Assembly: GCA_964558825.1 (NCBI GenBank) | Contig: CAZLGB010000074.1 | Coordinates: forward strand, 1 to 15,015 | DNA: 15,015 nucleotides | Source: Phosphoribacter sp964558825 | GTDB taxonomy: Bacteria > Actinomycetota > Actinomycetes > Actinomycetales > Dermatophilaceae | Direction of reading: 5' to 3' | Shown: positions 1 to 7,250 of the stretch, one piece after another | Numbering within the stretch: the stretch's first letter is position 1 | Layout of the letters: every line of letters begins with the position of its first letter | The notes under the pieces: model-generated | Told to the model about the DNA's origin: nothing | Database searches by the model: none | What the model saw: only the letters and a program-made list of their open reading frames with translations | Position numbers and translations under genes: made by a program

Positions 1-2199
1 AGCCGGGGCGTCGGCCGGACCGGCAGCCGCGTCGGCCTTGGCCTGCAAGACCATCGCCAGCACCTGCAGCGTCTTGCCCAGCCCCATGTCGTCGGCCAAC
101 ACCCCCCCGAGCCCGGCACGGCGCAGGAAGGTCAGCCATTCGAAACCCGCGTGCTGATAGGGCCGCAGCGTCGCGTCCAGCCCCGGCGGGGGCGCGAGTG
201 AATCGGCCGCCGCACCTCCACGCATGCCGGCGACGAGGGCGGCCCACCGTTGGCTCTGCTCCTCGACGACCCCGAGCGCCTCCAGCTCGCTCCAGAGATC
301 GGCCTGGTAGGCCGACAACCGCAACGACCCGCGCGGGTCGTCGGACATCGCGCGGGCCTCCTCGACGAGCCGGCGCAACTCGGCCAACTCGGGCCGGTCG
401 ACCCGAAACCACGTGCCGCTGTCGAGGATGACGAGCTCCTGCTCGAGGGTGAGCGCCGTCACTAGCGTGCGCATCGGCACTTGCTCCTCGCCGACCCGCA
501 CCCGCACGTCGAGGTCGAACCAGTCGGTCGAGCCGGGGCTCTCGGTGATCGCGAGGGCGACGACGGGCGGCTCGACGGCCTCGACATAGGCCACCGGGTC
601 GCCGTGGAGCTCGACGATGACATCGTCGCGCTCCTGCAGCCGCGGCTGCACGAGGTTGAGCCAGCGCAGCATCGTCGCTCCGTCGAGGCGCAGCTCAGGG
701 ACGAGTGAGCGCTCACCGATCGGGGAGACCTGCCACATTGGCGGCTCGCTGCCCAGTCGGTCGAGGCAGTCGAGGCTTTCAACGAGGGCGGTCTCGGCGG
801 CCCGGTCGCGGACCGACTCGACGGCGGCGTCCGCCCGAGCAGCCGACCCGGGCAGGGGCGCTTGGAGGCGGTCTGAGCCCACGGCATACGCGATGGCAAA
901 GCGCACCACCAGCCGCAGCCCGGGCTCGTGCGCGACCGTGACGAGCAGCCGCGGCGGACCGACCTCGGGCACGGCGACCGAGTCGTCGCGCGAGCGGATG
1001 TCGAAGCGCCGTGCCAGCGCCGGCAGGTGGCCGCTGACGAAGCGCCCGACATCGCCTGGCGGCACCCGCACCGCGCCGCCCTCGATGAGCCGAAGGGTGT
1101 CGAGGTCGATCGGCGGGTCAATCCCCACGAGGGTGAGGTCGGCGCCCTCAGCGATCCACATTCCGGTGGGCGGCGCTCCGATGTGCCTCCATTCCCCGCC
1201 CAGCTCGCGTACCGCCTCGGGGAGCACGAGCTCGGGCACGAGGGTGACGCCCCCGTCGTCGTCGGTGGCGAGGTCGAGCACCACCCGGGCCGGCTCGTCG
1301 AGCAGCGTCACCTCCCCGCTGTGGCGCGGATGGCTGACCAGGCGTATGCCGGTGCGCCGGCACTCGCGCAGCGCCGCCGCCCAGCCCGCGCCCAGCTCGT
1401 CGAGCCGGACCCGCTCGCCAGCCCGAAATCCCCATCCCTGCCGCGCCGGGGTGACGAGCGCTCGCAGGGCCGCGAGCTGGGCCGGGGCGAGCCGCAGGGC
1501 CCCGTAGGGACCGGCATAGTCCAGGCCGGCCCAGGTGAGCGTGGACACCACCCACCCGGTGCGCCCCGGCACGACCGGACGGAGCACGAGGTGCTCGGCG
1601 GTCGACTGCACGCGCTGTCGCGCATACGGCATGTGCACGGGCGCCGCAGCCTCGATCAGCAGCCCAACGGGCGTGGAGCCAGCCGGCTGACCAGCGTCGG
1701 CGAGCACGCCGCGCAGGGCGCGCTCCCAGAGCGGCTCGGTCGGCTCCGGCGGCCCGATCGGCCTGGTCGGCGGGGGCGCGGAGCCCCGCTGCGCCGCACC
1801 CGGCGGACCCGAGGCGCCCGGTGTACCCACCTCGCCCGGCGCAGACCAGCCCGCTGCTGGTGAGAGCGTCCCGAGGCGTTGGCGGGCGATGATCGCGACG
1901 GCGACCACGTGCTTGCAGTCGACCTGCATCGGGCAGGTGCAGCTGCCGCTCCACTGCAGCTCGCCGCGCGCGACGTAGAGCTCCAGCTCGGTCCGATAGG
2001 CCCGCCCGTTGCCCTGGACACCCGCTCGCACGCTCCACGGCCCGACGATCTCGAGCCCGCGGACCCGGCCGGCCGCGGCATACGCCCGACCCCGGGCGAA
2101 GACCGTCGGACCCGCGATGGCGCGCAAAGTGGCGTCGTCGAGCAGCCGCAGCCGCTCGGCCAGCGCGGGCAGGTCGATCCGCACGTCGGGCACACTCAC
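1..2199 (-). CDS. SWIM zinc-finger SNF2-family DEAD/DEAH-box helicase (C-terminal part outside the window)
   Basis: An open frame of 733 codons runs off the left edge, so the C-terminal ATPase domain is missing. Residues 87-97 carry C87-x-C89-x5-C95-x-H97, the ligand pattern of a SWIM zinc finger. A long linker region rich in Val, Leu and Arg follows. Around residues 676-683 is the LRPYQ-type motif of SNF2 helicases, then the Walker A box DDMGLGKT at about 703-710. Bacterial proteins of this kind (SWIM N-terminus, SNF2 ATPase C-terminus, usually about 1000 residues) are ATP-dependent nucleic-acid translocases thought to act in transcription or repair; the exact role is unknown. GTG at 2199 is taken as the start; GTG at 2193, preceded by GGGGGTGA, is an alternative. 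The gene lies 65 bases downstream of the FAH-family gene on the same strand, and I see no strong hairpin between them, so they may be co-transcribed. Confidence 0.9.
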   Translation of the reverse strand, partial: MSVPDVRIDLPALAERLRLLDDATLRAIAGPTVFARGRAYAAAGRVRGLEIVGPWSVRAGVQGNGRAYRTELELYVARGELQWSGSCTCPMQVDCKHVVAVAIIARQRLGTLSPAAGWSAPGEVGTPGASGPPGAAQRGSAPPPTRPIGPPEPTEPLWERALRGVLADAGQPAGSTPVGLLIEAAAPVHMPYARQRVQSTAEHLVLRPVVPGRTGWVVSTLTWAGLDYAGPYGALRLAPAQLAALRALVTPARQGWGFRAGERVRLDELGAGWAAALRECRRTGIRLVSHPRHSGEVTLLDEPARVVLDLATDDDGGVTLVPELVLPEAVRELGGEWRHIGAPPTGMWIAEGADLTLVGIDPPIDLDTLRLIEGGAVRVPPGDVGRFVSGHLPALARRFDIRSRDDSVAVPEVGPPRLLVTVAHEPGLRLVVRFAIAYAVGSDRLQAPLPGSAARADAAVESVRDRAAETALVESLDCLDRLGSEPPMWQVSPIGERSLVPELRLDGATMLRWLNLVQPRLQERDDVIVELHGDPVAYVEAVEPPVVALAITESPGSTDWFDLDVRVRVGEEQVPMRTLVTALTLEQELVILDSGTWFRVDRPELAELRRLVEEARAMSDDPRGSLRLSAYQADLWSELEALGVVEEQSQRWAALVAGMRGGAAADSLAPPPGLDATLRPYQHAGFEWLTFLRRAGLGGVLADDMGLGKTLQVLAMVLQAKADAAAGPADAPA

Positions 2200-2264
2200 C
2201 CCCGTCTCTTCGGGACCCTCGAACCCTATGCCGCAGTCCCGACAGACCTCACCAATCCCCGCAG

Positions 2265-3248
2265 TCAGCGCAGCGGGCGGACCGGGGCCGCGGGCGCGAC
2301 CAGGCCGGTCAGGCCGCCGAGACCTTCGACAGCCAGGGTGACCTCGTCGCCCACGGCCAGCCAGGGGTATGCCGCGCCGCCGTGCACGCGGGCCAGCTCG
2401 AGGATGCACCCGGTGCCGACCGTGCCGCTGCCGATGACATCGCCAGGCACCAGGCGAGTGCCGCGCGAGGCATAAGCGAGCAACTCCCCGAAGCTCCAGT
2501 GCAGGTCGGCCCAGCTCCCCGCGCTGTATGCCGTGCCGTTGACGCTCGCGGTCATCGCCCGGGCGAAGCCGCGCTCGGTCGCGTGCGGCGCGAGCTCGTC
2601 GGGGGTGACCAGCCACGGCCCGAGCGAGGTGGCGGTGTCCTTGCCCTTGGCCGGCCCCAGCCCGACACGCATCTCGACGCCCTGCAGGTCGCGGGCGCTC
2701 CAGTCGCACAGGATCGTGTAGCCGGCGATGTGCTCGGCCGCCGTCGCCGGGTCGAGGTCGGCCCCCTCACGCCCGATGACCGCCGCAACCTCCAGCTCGA
2801 AGTCCCACATCGCCGTGCCGGGCGCCATCGGCACCTGCGCGCCCGGGCCGAAGACCGCGGCGGGATTGGTGAAGTAGAAGACCGGCTGGTCATACCAGAC
2901 CGGGTCGACGGTCTGCCCGATCGCCGCGAGCGCGGTCACCACATGGCTCTCGAAGGCCATGAAGTCGCGGATCGACGGTGGCTGGGTGATCGGCGCGAGC
3001 AGCTCGATCTCGCGCAGGGGGAGGACCTCGACGGGGTTGTCGGTCGCCTCGCGCGCAGCGGCCGCCAGATCTCCGAGCTCCTCTCGCAAGGGCACTCGTA
3101 TGCCGTGCACCCGCTCCTGCTCGTCGGCACCGCGTGCGCCCCCCGGCGCGTGCGGAGTTGCCCCCACCCGCGCGCCGTCGGGGTCCGCGCTGACGATGAG
3201 GCCGGCCCGCTCGTGCCCGTCACTCGATCGGTAGTTGACCCACCGCAT
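2265..3248 (-). CDS. Fumarylacetoacetate hydrolase (FAH) family protein
   Basis: This 327-residue protein belongs to the FAH fold family, cytosolic divalent-metal enzymes that cleave C-C bonds in fumarylacetoacetate, acylpyruvates and related catabolites. Visible family marks are PPSIRDFMAFESH at 90-102, the metal-binding FELE at 150-153 with E151 and E153, D182 in CDWSARDLQ, the lysine-bearing stretch around K201-K203 followed by GPWLVTPDE, and the C-terminal GDVIGSGTVGTG. The start at 3248 is chosen because GAGGAGG lies five bases upstream; an upstream in-frame ATG at 3308 would add 20 residues with no family similarity. The length and residues fit the two-domain FAH proteins found in aromatic-amino-acid or homogentisate breakdown. 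No other gene of such a pathway is in the window, so the substrate stays open. Confidence 0.9.
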   Translation of the reverse strand: MRWVNYRSSDGHERAGLIVSADPDGARVGATPHAPGGARGADEQERVHGIRVPLREELGDLAAAAREATDNPVEVLPLREIELLAPITQPPSIRDFMAFESHVVTALAAIGQTVDPVWYDQPVFYFTNPAAVFGPGAQVPMAPGTAMWDFELEVAAVIGREGADLDPATAAEHIAGYTILCDWSARDLQGVEMRVGLGPAKGKDTATSLGPWLVTPDELAPHATERGFARAMTASVNGTAYSAGSWADLHWSFGELLAYASRGTRLVPGDVIGSGTVGTGCILELARVHGGAAYPWLAVGDEVTLAVEGLGGLTGLVAPAAPVRPLR

Positions 3249-3553
3249 ATCGGCCTCCTCGACAGGCGCGGCAGCGCTCGCGCCGCGACGGCATCCAGTC
3301 TCGGCCATGGGGGAGCAGTGGATGGGTCATCGGGCTGAACCGGAGTTGCCGCGGCGCCTGCGGGAGTCATCTGGCGGTGTCAGAGTCCGCCGCGAGATCC
3401 CGTTCTGTAGGAGGGAAATGCACCGCACCGGTGCATTTTCCCCCCATGAGACGCACTCAGTTGCCCGTGCGACCGTCATCGGCGCCGTCACGATCAGGTC
3501 GCCTCCTGCCTCGACGTGCTCAGCCGCTCTCCTTTTGGCCGTGCGGCATACCG
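3249..3553. other. Divergent intergenic region (305 bases)
   Basis: This stretch separates the minus-strand FAH gene from the plus-strand PH/DUF3592 membrane gene, so it should hold both promoters. I found no convincing -35/-10 pair by eye. It contains the palindrome at 3413-3443, a possible short ORF from 3418, and one copy of the iterated octamer at 3544. Confidence 0.6.
3413..3443. promoter_or_regulatory. Inverted repeat overlapping a possible SD/start site (operator or RNA hairpin)
   Basis: AAATGCACCG (3416-3425) and CGGTGCATTT (3429-3438) are perfect 10-base arms around a three-base spacer. Pairing extends outward through GGG (3413-3415) and CCC with one bulged T. On the plus strand the left arm contains an ATG (3418) that follows AGGAGG at 3409-3414. 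It could be a transcription-factor operator for the divergent pair or an RNA hairpin hiding a ribosome site. Four Ts after the stem are too few to call a terminator. Confidence 0.5.
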
Positions 3554-3561
3554 ATGGATGA
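3418..3561 (+). CDS. Possible 47-residue leader ORF
   Basis: An ATG at 3418 sits three bases after AGGAGG, a short spacing. The frame runs to TGA at 3559-3561, which overlaps the ATG (3554) of the following membrane-protein gene by eight bases. That gene has no Shine-Dalgarno sequence of its own, so the arrangement would suit translational coupling. Against it, third-position G+C is only about two thirds, clearly lower than in neighbouring genes, and I recognise no homology. It may simply be chance. Confidence 0.2.
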   Translation: MHRTGAFSPHETHSVARATVIGAVTIRSPPASTCSAALLLAVRHTDG

Positions 3562-4513
3562 TGGCGCCGTGGGGAGTGCAGGGGAGCGGGCGGCGGTCAC
3601 CTTTCGCATTCAGCGCATCTGGCTGGCAGTGGTCCTCATCGCCGGGATCGCCACCGTCTTTGCCCTGGCCGACGTGCGCGATGGGCGCACGCGGGCGGTT
3701 GTCGCGGGCGTCTTTGTGGTCTTTGCGTGCTGGCTTGGTCGGGTGCGCGTCACGGCTCGGCCGGACGGCGTCGTCGTCGTCAACGCCGTGGCTCGGGGTG
3801 GCTGGCTGCCGTGGGACAGGGTCGGGCAGATCCATCGGGTCACCGTGCCCGGCGTCGGGCTGACCGGGGAGATCCGGCTGCGCGCCGGCGGCCGGATCCG
3901 CATCGACGCGCTCAGCGTCGGGATGCTGGGCAGCGAGCAGGCGCTCGAGCGGCGCATCGCGCAGCTCGAGCGGATCCGCTTGCGCCACCGGTCGGCCGGC
4001 TCGGGCGCACCGGGCGGACCGCGCACGAGGCGGCTGCTCCATGCCGACGGCTATTGGCAGCGGGTCGCCGTGCAGGCCGCGTGTGGGTGGGTGATCGGCG
4101 GCCTGCTGGTCGGTGTGGGCCTCGGTGGCCACCTGCTGCGCGAGGCAATTCGCTTCCGCGACAACGGTCGACCGGCAACGGCACAGGTCACCGACGTCTA
4201 CGGCAGCAAGTACAAGACGGTGGTCGTCGCCTATGACGTCGGCGGCGTCCACTATGTCGAGGAGGCCGGAGCCTGGTCGGGGACTCCGCACGTCGGCGAC
4301 TCCGTCGCGGTCGTCTACGACGTCACCGACCCCGGCCGGGTCACCGATGCGGACGGTGCCGGCGACACCCTGGAGGGCTACCTCTTCCTGATGGTCGGGC
4401 TGGGCTTGATTGGGTGGGGCGTCTGCGCCCTCGCCCGGACGCGCCGTTGGCCCGCCCAGGCGTGGCAGTTCAGGCGTGGCGGGTCAGGCGTGGCAGTCAG
4501 GCGTGGCAGGTGA
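3554..4513 (+). CDS. Membrane protein with PH-like and DUF3592-like regions
   Basis: This 319-residue protein has two hydrophobic segments near the N-terminus (about 20-40 and 47-63). A basic soluble stretch follows (64-148), with the pattern of bacterial PH domains: RPDGVVVVNAVARGGWLPW, then a GEIRLRAGGRIRID strand pair. A third membrane segment lies at about 174-196. Next is a stretch resembling DUF3592 (203-267; PATAQVTDVY, VAYDVGGVHY, VGDSVAVVYDVTDPGRV), and a final membrane helix at about 274-295. Function is unknown; such proteins are taken as envelope proteins. The start is uncertain: ATG at 3554 lacks a Shine-Dalgarno sequence and GTG at 3569 is possible. The last ten or so codons lie in a tandem repeat and the stop overlaps the convergent hydrolase gene. 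Confidence 0.8.
   Translation: MDDGAVGSAGERAAVTFRIQRIWLAVVLIAGIATVFALADVRDGRTRAVVAGVFVVFACWLGRVRVTARPDGVVVVNAVARGGWLPWDRVGQIHRVTVPGVGLTGEIRLRAGGRIRIDALSVGMLGSEQALERRIAQLERIRLRHRSAGSGAPGGPRTRRLLHADGYWQRVAVQAACGWVIGGLLVGVGLGGHLLREAIRFRDNGRPATAQVTDVYGSKYKTVVVAYDVGGVHYVEEAGAWSGTPHVGDSVAVVYDVTDPGRVTDADGAGDTLEGYLFLMVGLGLIGWGVCALARTRRWPAQAWQFRRGGSGVAVRRGR
4457..4510. repeat. Four-copy tandem repeat of CAGGCGTGGCAG-type unit
   Basis: Units begin at 4457, 4471, 4485 and 4498 and are 13-14 bases long, all starting CAGGCGTGGC and then varying (AGTT, GGGT, AGT, AGG). The array encodes the Arg/Gly-rich C-terminus of the membrane protein on plus and contains the last codons and stop of the hydrolase on minus. 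Confidence 0.9.
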
Positions 4514-5435
4514 GCGGACGCCCGCCGTTGAAGGCCAGCATTTCCGAGATGGCCGCGCCGAGATCGAGCAGCACGCCCCGCTCTCCGCCGTCGAGCTCGA
4601 CATAGGCCCGATGGAGGTTGCCGACGATGCGCTCGGAGTCGAGCAGCCCGGCATACTCCCCGAGGTCGAGCTCGCGGGCCAGCTGCAAGGGGGTCAGCCC
4701 GGCCGCGCGCCCGGCCGCCGCGTGGCTCTGCACGAAGCCCAGATAGCCGCGGATCGTCGCGAAAACCTCTGGCCCGCAGACCGGTCCGTGTCCGGGCACG
4801 ATCGTCTCGGCGCCGAGCGCGGCGAGCCGGTCGACCGCCTCGAGCGCCCCCGCGATCGACCCCTGCAGCAGGAAAGGCGTCCCGCCGTTGAAGACCAGAT
4901 CGCCGGAGAAGAGCAGCCGCCGCTCGGGGATCCACACAAACGAGTCGTTGGTCGTGTGCGCCGGCGTGCCGGCATAGGTCACCTCACACCGCAGCTCGTC
5001 GACCCACACCGTCACCTGGTCGGCGAAGGTGAGAAAGGGCGGGTCAAGCTCGATCGCGCCCCACTCGACCGGCGTCCAGATCGGGGCGTCACGCGGCATA
5101 CCCCACGCGCGCAGCGGCGCCCGGATCGCGTCGTGACCGACGATCGTCGCGCCGGGGAAGAGGTAGTTGCCGAAGGTGTGGTCACCGTGATGGTGGGTGT
5201 TGACCAGCGTGCGCACCGGGCGGTCGGTGACCGCCGCGATCGCCCCCTGCAGGGCGCGCGTACGCCGCTCCGTCGAGCACGCATCGATCGACACGACCCC
5301 GCGCGAGCCGACGAGGAAGCCAGTGTTGTTGATCCACCACGATCCGTCGGGTTGGACGTAGGCGAAGATCCCCTCGCTGACCTCCTGCGCGCGACTCGGC
5401 GGCGCGAAGGCGTCGACGTGCGGGTGACCGGACAA
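4497..5435 (-). CDS. Metallo-beta-lactamase-fold hydrolase
   Basis: The 312-residue protein has the complete dinuclear-metal set of the MBL superfamily. The HHHGDH motif spans 81-86, giving H81, H83, D85 and H86. H160 follows in AGTPAHTTND, D179 in LLFSGDLVF, and H216 in IVPGHGP. Members hydrolyse thioesters, lactones, phosphodiesters and other substrates; nothing here fixes which. The SWWINNTGFLVG stretch near the N-terminus resembles stand-alone cytosolic MBL hydrolases of actinobacteria. The start is TTG at 5435, supported by GAGGAG five bases upstream and by no better start nearby. It lies downstream of a hairpin that probably ends the preceding minus-strand gene, so it likely has its own promoter. 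Its stop overlaps the convergent plus-strand gene by 17 bases. Confidence 0.9.
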   Translation of the reverse strand: MSGHPHVDAFAPPSRAQEVSEGIFAYVQPDGSWWINNTGFLVGSRGVVSIDACSTERRTRALQGAIAAVTDRPVRTLVNTHHHGDHTFGNYLFPGATIVGHDAIRAPLRAWGMPRDAPIWTPVEWGAIELDPPFLTFADQVTVWVDELRCEVTYAGTPAHTTNDSFVWIPERRLLFSGDLVFNGGTPFLLQGSIAGALEAVDRLAALGAETIVPGHGPVCGPEVFATIRGYLGFVQSHAAAGRAAGLTPLQLARELDLGEYAGLLDSERIVGNLHRAYVELDGGERGVLLDLGAAISEMLAFNGGRPLTCHA

Positions 5436-5505
5436 GGTGTCTCCTCGTGGCGAGGCGTGACGTGCGAGTCGCCGGGCCCGTCCCCGGTGCGCGCAGCCTA
5501 ACGCC

Positions 5506-5545
5506 GCGACCGGGCCTCGCAGGGGGTTGCGCGAGGCCCGGTCGC
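5506..5545 (-). terminator. Hairpin terminator after the 525-residue protein gene
   Basis: Perfect 15-base arms (5506-5520 and 5531-5545) flank a ten-base loop, 22 bases past the stop on the minus strand. There is no U-run, as is common in high-GC actinobacteria. It separates this gene from the downstream hydrolase gene. Confidence 0.7.
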
Positions 5546-5567
5546 AGACGGAGGTATGCCGTGCGGC

Positions 5568-7145
5568 TCAGTTGCCGTACCACCACTCGGTGAGCGAGCT
5601 CGGCCGAGGCAGCGGGGCGACCATCCGGGCGGTGTCGTCGCCGTGCCCGCTGACGGCGATCGCCGAGGGCCGGCCCATCGGCTCGGTCATCTGGCGATTG
5701 TCGTCGTAGTAGGTGTCGCCCGACTGGTAGTCGTTGTCGGTGATGACCGTGTGCAGCCAGGTCGACACGACCGGGGCGCCGAGCCCGATGAGCAGCCCGA
5801 AGAGCGAGCTCACCTGGTCGTTGATCCACATCTCCGTGCGATAGCCGACGGCGGCGTGCAGGCCGCCGAAGATGTTCCACCACACGTCGAAGGACGTCGT
5901 CTCGTCGGTCGCCGTCGGGATGACCTCGCACGAGTGGAGGATCCAATAGGCGAGCGAGCCGACCCCGCCCGCGCCGCCATATCCAGGCGCGGGGATCTGG
6001 TTGAGATAGACGTAGTCGGCGTTGTTCTGCAGGGTCGTGAAGAGGTTCCAGTTGCCGTGGACCTCGGTGAGGGCGATGTTGACCGCGTTGACGAAGGAGT
6101 TCTTCTGGGTCGTGAACAGGCGCGGCTCGGCCCAGTAGTACTGCGCGTCGGCAAAGCCGCCGAGGAAGAAGCTGAAGGCGTTGATCGTGCTCATGAAGGC
6201 GTTGGCGCTGGCCACCCAGCCGGCGTTGTCCTTGCGCACGACATAGCGCCCGACGGTCGGCCCGCCCTTGGGCGCCCGCCCCGGCTGGTCACCGGCATCG
6301 CCCGGGGCCGGGTCGGCGGGGCGCACGAGCGGAGGCAGCGCGCCGGGCTGATCGCCGATCGGCAGGTAGCCGACCATCCGCCCCGGGGTCGCGGCCTCCT
6401 TGTCGTCCGGGTCGAGCACGAGCCGCACGCGGTATGCCGGTTGGATGAGCCCTTCGCCGTCGTCGTAGTAGACGGGCGTGGCGTCCGTCAGGGTGACGGC
6501 GCGGTCCTCGAGCAGGGGTGCCGCCGCCTCGCGGATCCGCTCGGCGACCCGGTCGATCGGGTCGGGCTGGATGCGCTGGTCGGTGAGGGCCGCGCGGCCC
6601 CACCGGTGGCCGAGGCCGACGAGCCCCTGCGCGCCGAAGGACGCCGACGCGGCCGAGCCCGGACCGAAGACCGGCACCCGGCCCATCGAGCGGCGGATCG
6701 GGACGGTCGCGAGCATCGCCTCCGGGCGCCGGGTCACCCCGCGGCGCGAGCCGGTGCCGGCATACAACTGGCGCGGGGTGGCCGCAGCGACCTTGCTGAC
6801 GTCGTCGGCGAAGAGGTGACCCTGCTCGGCGAGCAGGGCGCGCACGCCCGCCCTGGCGGCCGGCAGGTGCGAGCGGGCGGGGGTGAGCGTTTCGAGCAGG
6901 GGCAGCAGGTGGGTCTGCCCGGAGGACGGGTCGGCAAAGCCGACCAGCCGGTCGTCGTCGAAGGCGCCGACGGCGCCCCGGTCGCCGACCTCGCGGAACT
7001 CGGCGTGCGGGACCTGGCGGGCGAGGGTCTCGCGCAGGAAGGCGAATCCGGCGTCGGAGGGCTCACTGCGGACGAGGGACATGGGGGTGCGGACGGGGCG
7101 GATGGTCTCGGGGTTGATGGACAGTTCACGCGCACGGCCTGGCAT
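5568..7145 (-). CDS. DUF6345-like protein with caspase-like HG...SC pattern
   Basis: This 525-residue protein has no signal peptide or membrane segment. Residues 1-300 are Pro/Ala-rich with a stretch at 218-245 (DATPVYYDDGEG, LIQPAYRVRLVL) resembling PepSY/FTP-like propeptide strands. From about 298 to the end the sequence is aromatic- and Asn-rich and recalls DUF6345 (from memory, not a search). H363-G364 (EVHGNW) and C406 (WILHSCEV) are 43 residues apart, each after hydrophobic residues, then W422 and IFGGLHAAVGYRT at 425-437. This is the layout of clan CD (caspase/gingipain-like) cysteine peptidases, so a self-processing peptidase is possible but unproven. ATG at 7145 is chosen for AAGGAG six bases upstream. 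Earlier in-frame starts would overlap the divergent gene. Codon use matches the neighbours. It is divergent from the FAD dehydrogenase, with no evident functional link. Confidence 0.8.
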   Translation of the reverse strand: MPGRARELSINPETIRPVRTPMSLVRSEPSDAGFAFLRETLARQVPHAEFREVGDRGAVGAFDDDRLVGFADPSSGQTHLLPLLETLTPARSHLPAARAGVRALLAEQGHLFADDVSKVAAATPRQLYAGTGSRRGVTRRPEAMLATVPIRRSMGRVPVFGPGSAASASFGAQGLVGLGHRWGRAALTDQRIQPDPIDRVAERIREAAAPLLEDRAVTLTDATPVYYDDGEGLIQPAYRVRLVLDPDDKEAATPGRMVGYLPIGDQPGALPPLVRPADPAPGDAGDQPGRAPKGGPTVGRYVVRKDNAGWVASANAFMSTINAFSFFLGGFADAQYYWAEPRLFTTQKNSFVNAVNIALTEVHGNWNLFTTLQNNADYVYLNQIPAPGYGGAGGVGSLAYWILHSCEVIPTATDETTSFDVWWNIFGGLHAAVGYRTEMWINDQVSSLFGLLIGLGAPVVSTWLHTVITDNDYQSGDTYYDDNRQMTEPMGRPSAIAVSGHGDDTARMVAPLPRPSSLTEWWYGN

Positions 7146-7237
7146 GGTGGCTCCTTGGGAGAGGTGGGACATCTGGGCAGAGCCATGAGCAGGCGCCACT
7201 GATACGCCGGGGCTGCAGCGCCGGCTCGTCGGACGGA

Positions 7238-7250
7238 TAGGTTGCGGGGG
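7238..7250 (+). promoter_or_regulatory. -10 element of a probable leaderless promoter
   Basis: TAGGTT at 7238-7243 fits the actinobacterial TANNNT -10 pattern and lies six bases before the GTG start at 7250, so transcription would begin at or next to the start codon. There is no good Shine-Dalgarno sequence and no clear -35. Confidence 0.5.

Noticed and set aside
4457..4510. CRISPR array
   Set aside because: The units are 13-14 bases, directly abutting, without spacers, and lie in coding sequence.
5556..7202. 548-residue plus-strand open frame opposite the DUF6345-like gene
   Set aside because: Gly/Arg/Val-rich translation with no motif. It is the antisense shadow of a gene with clear protein features and a strong ribosome site.
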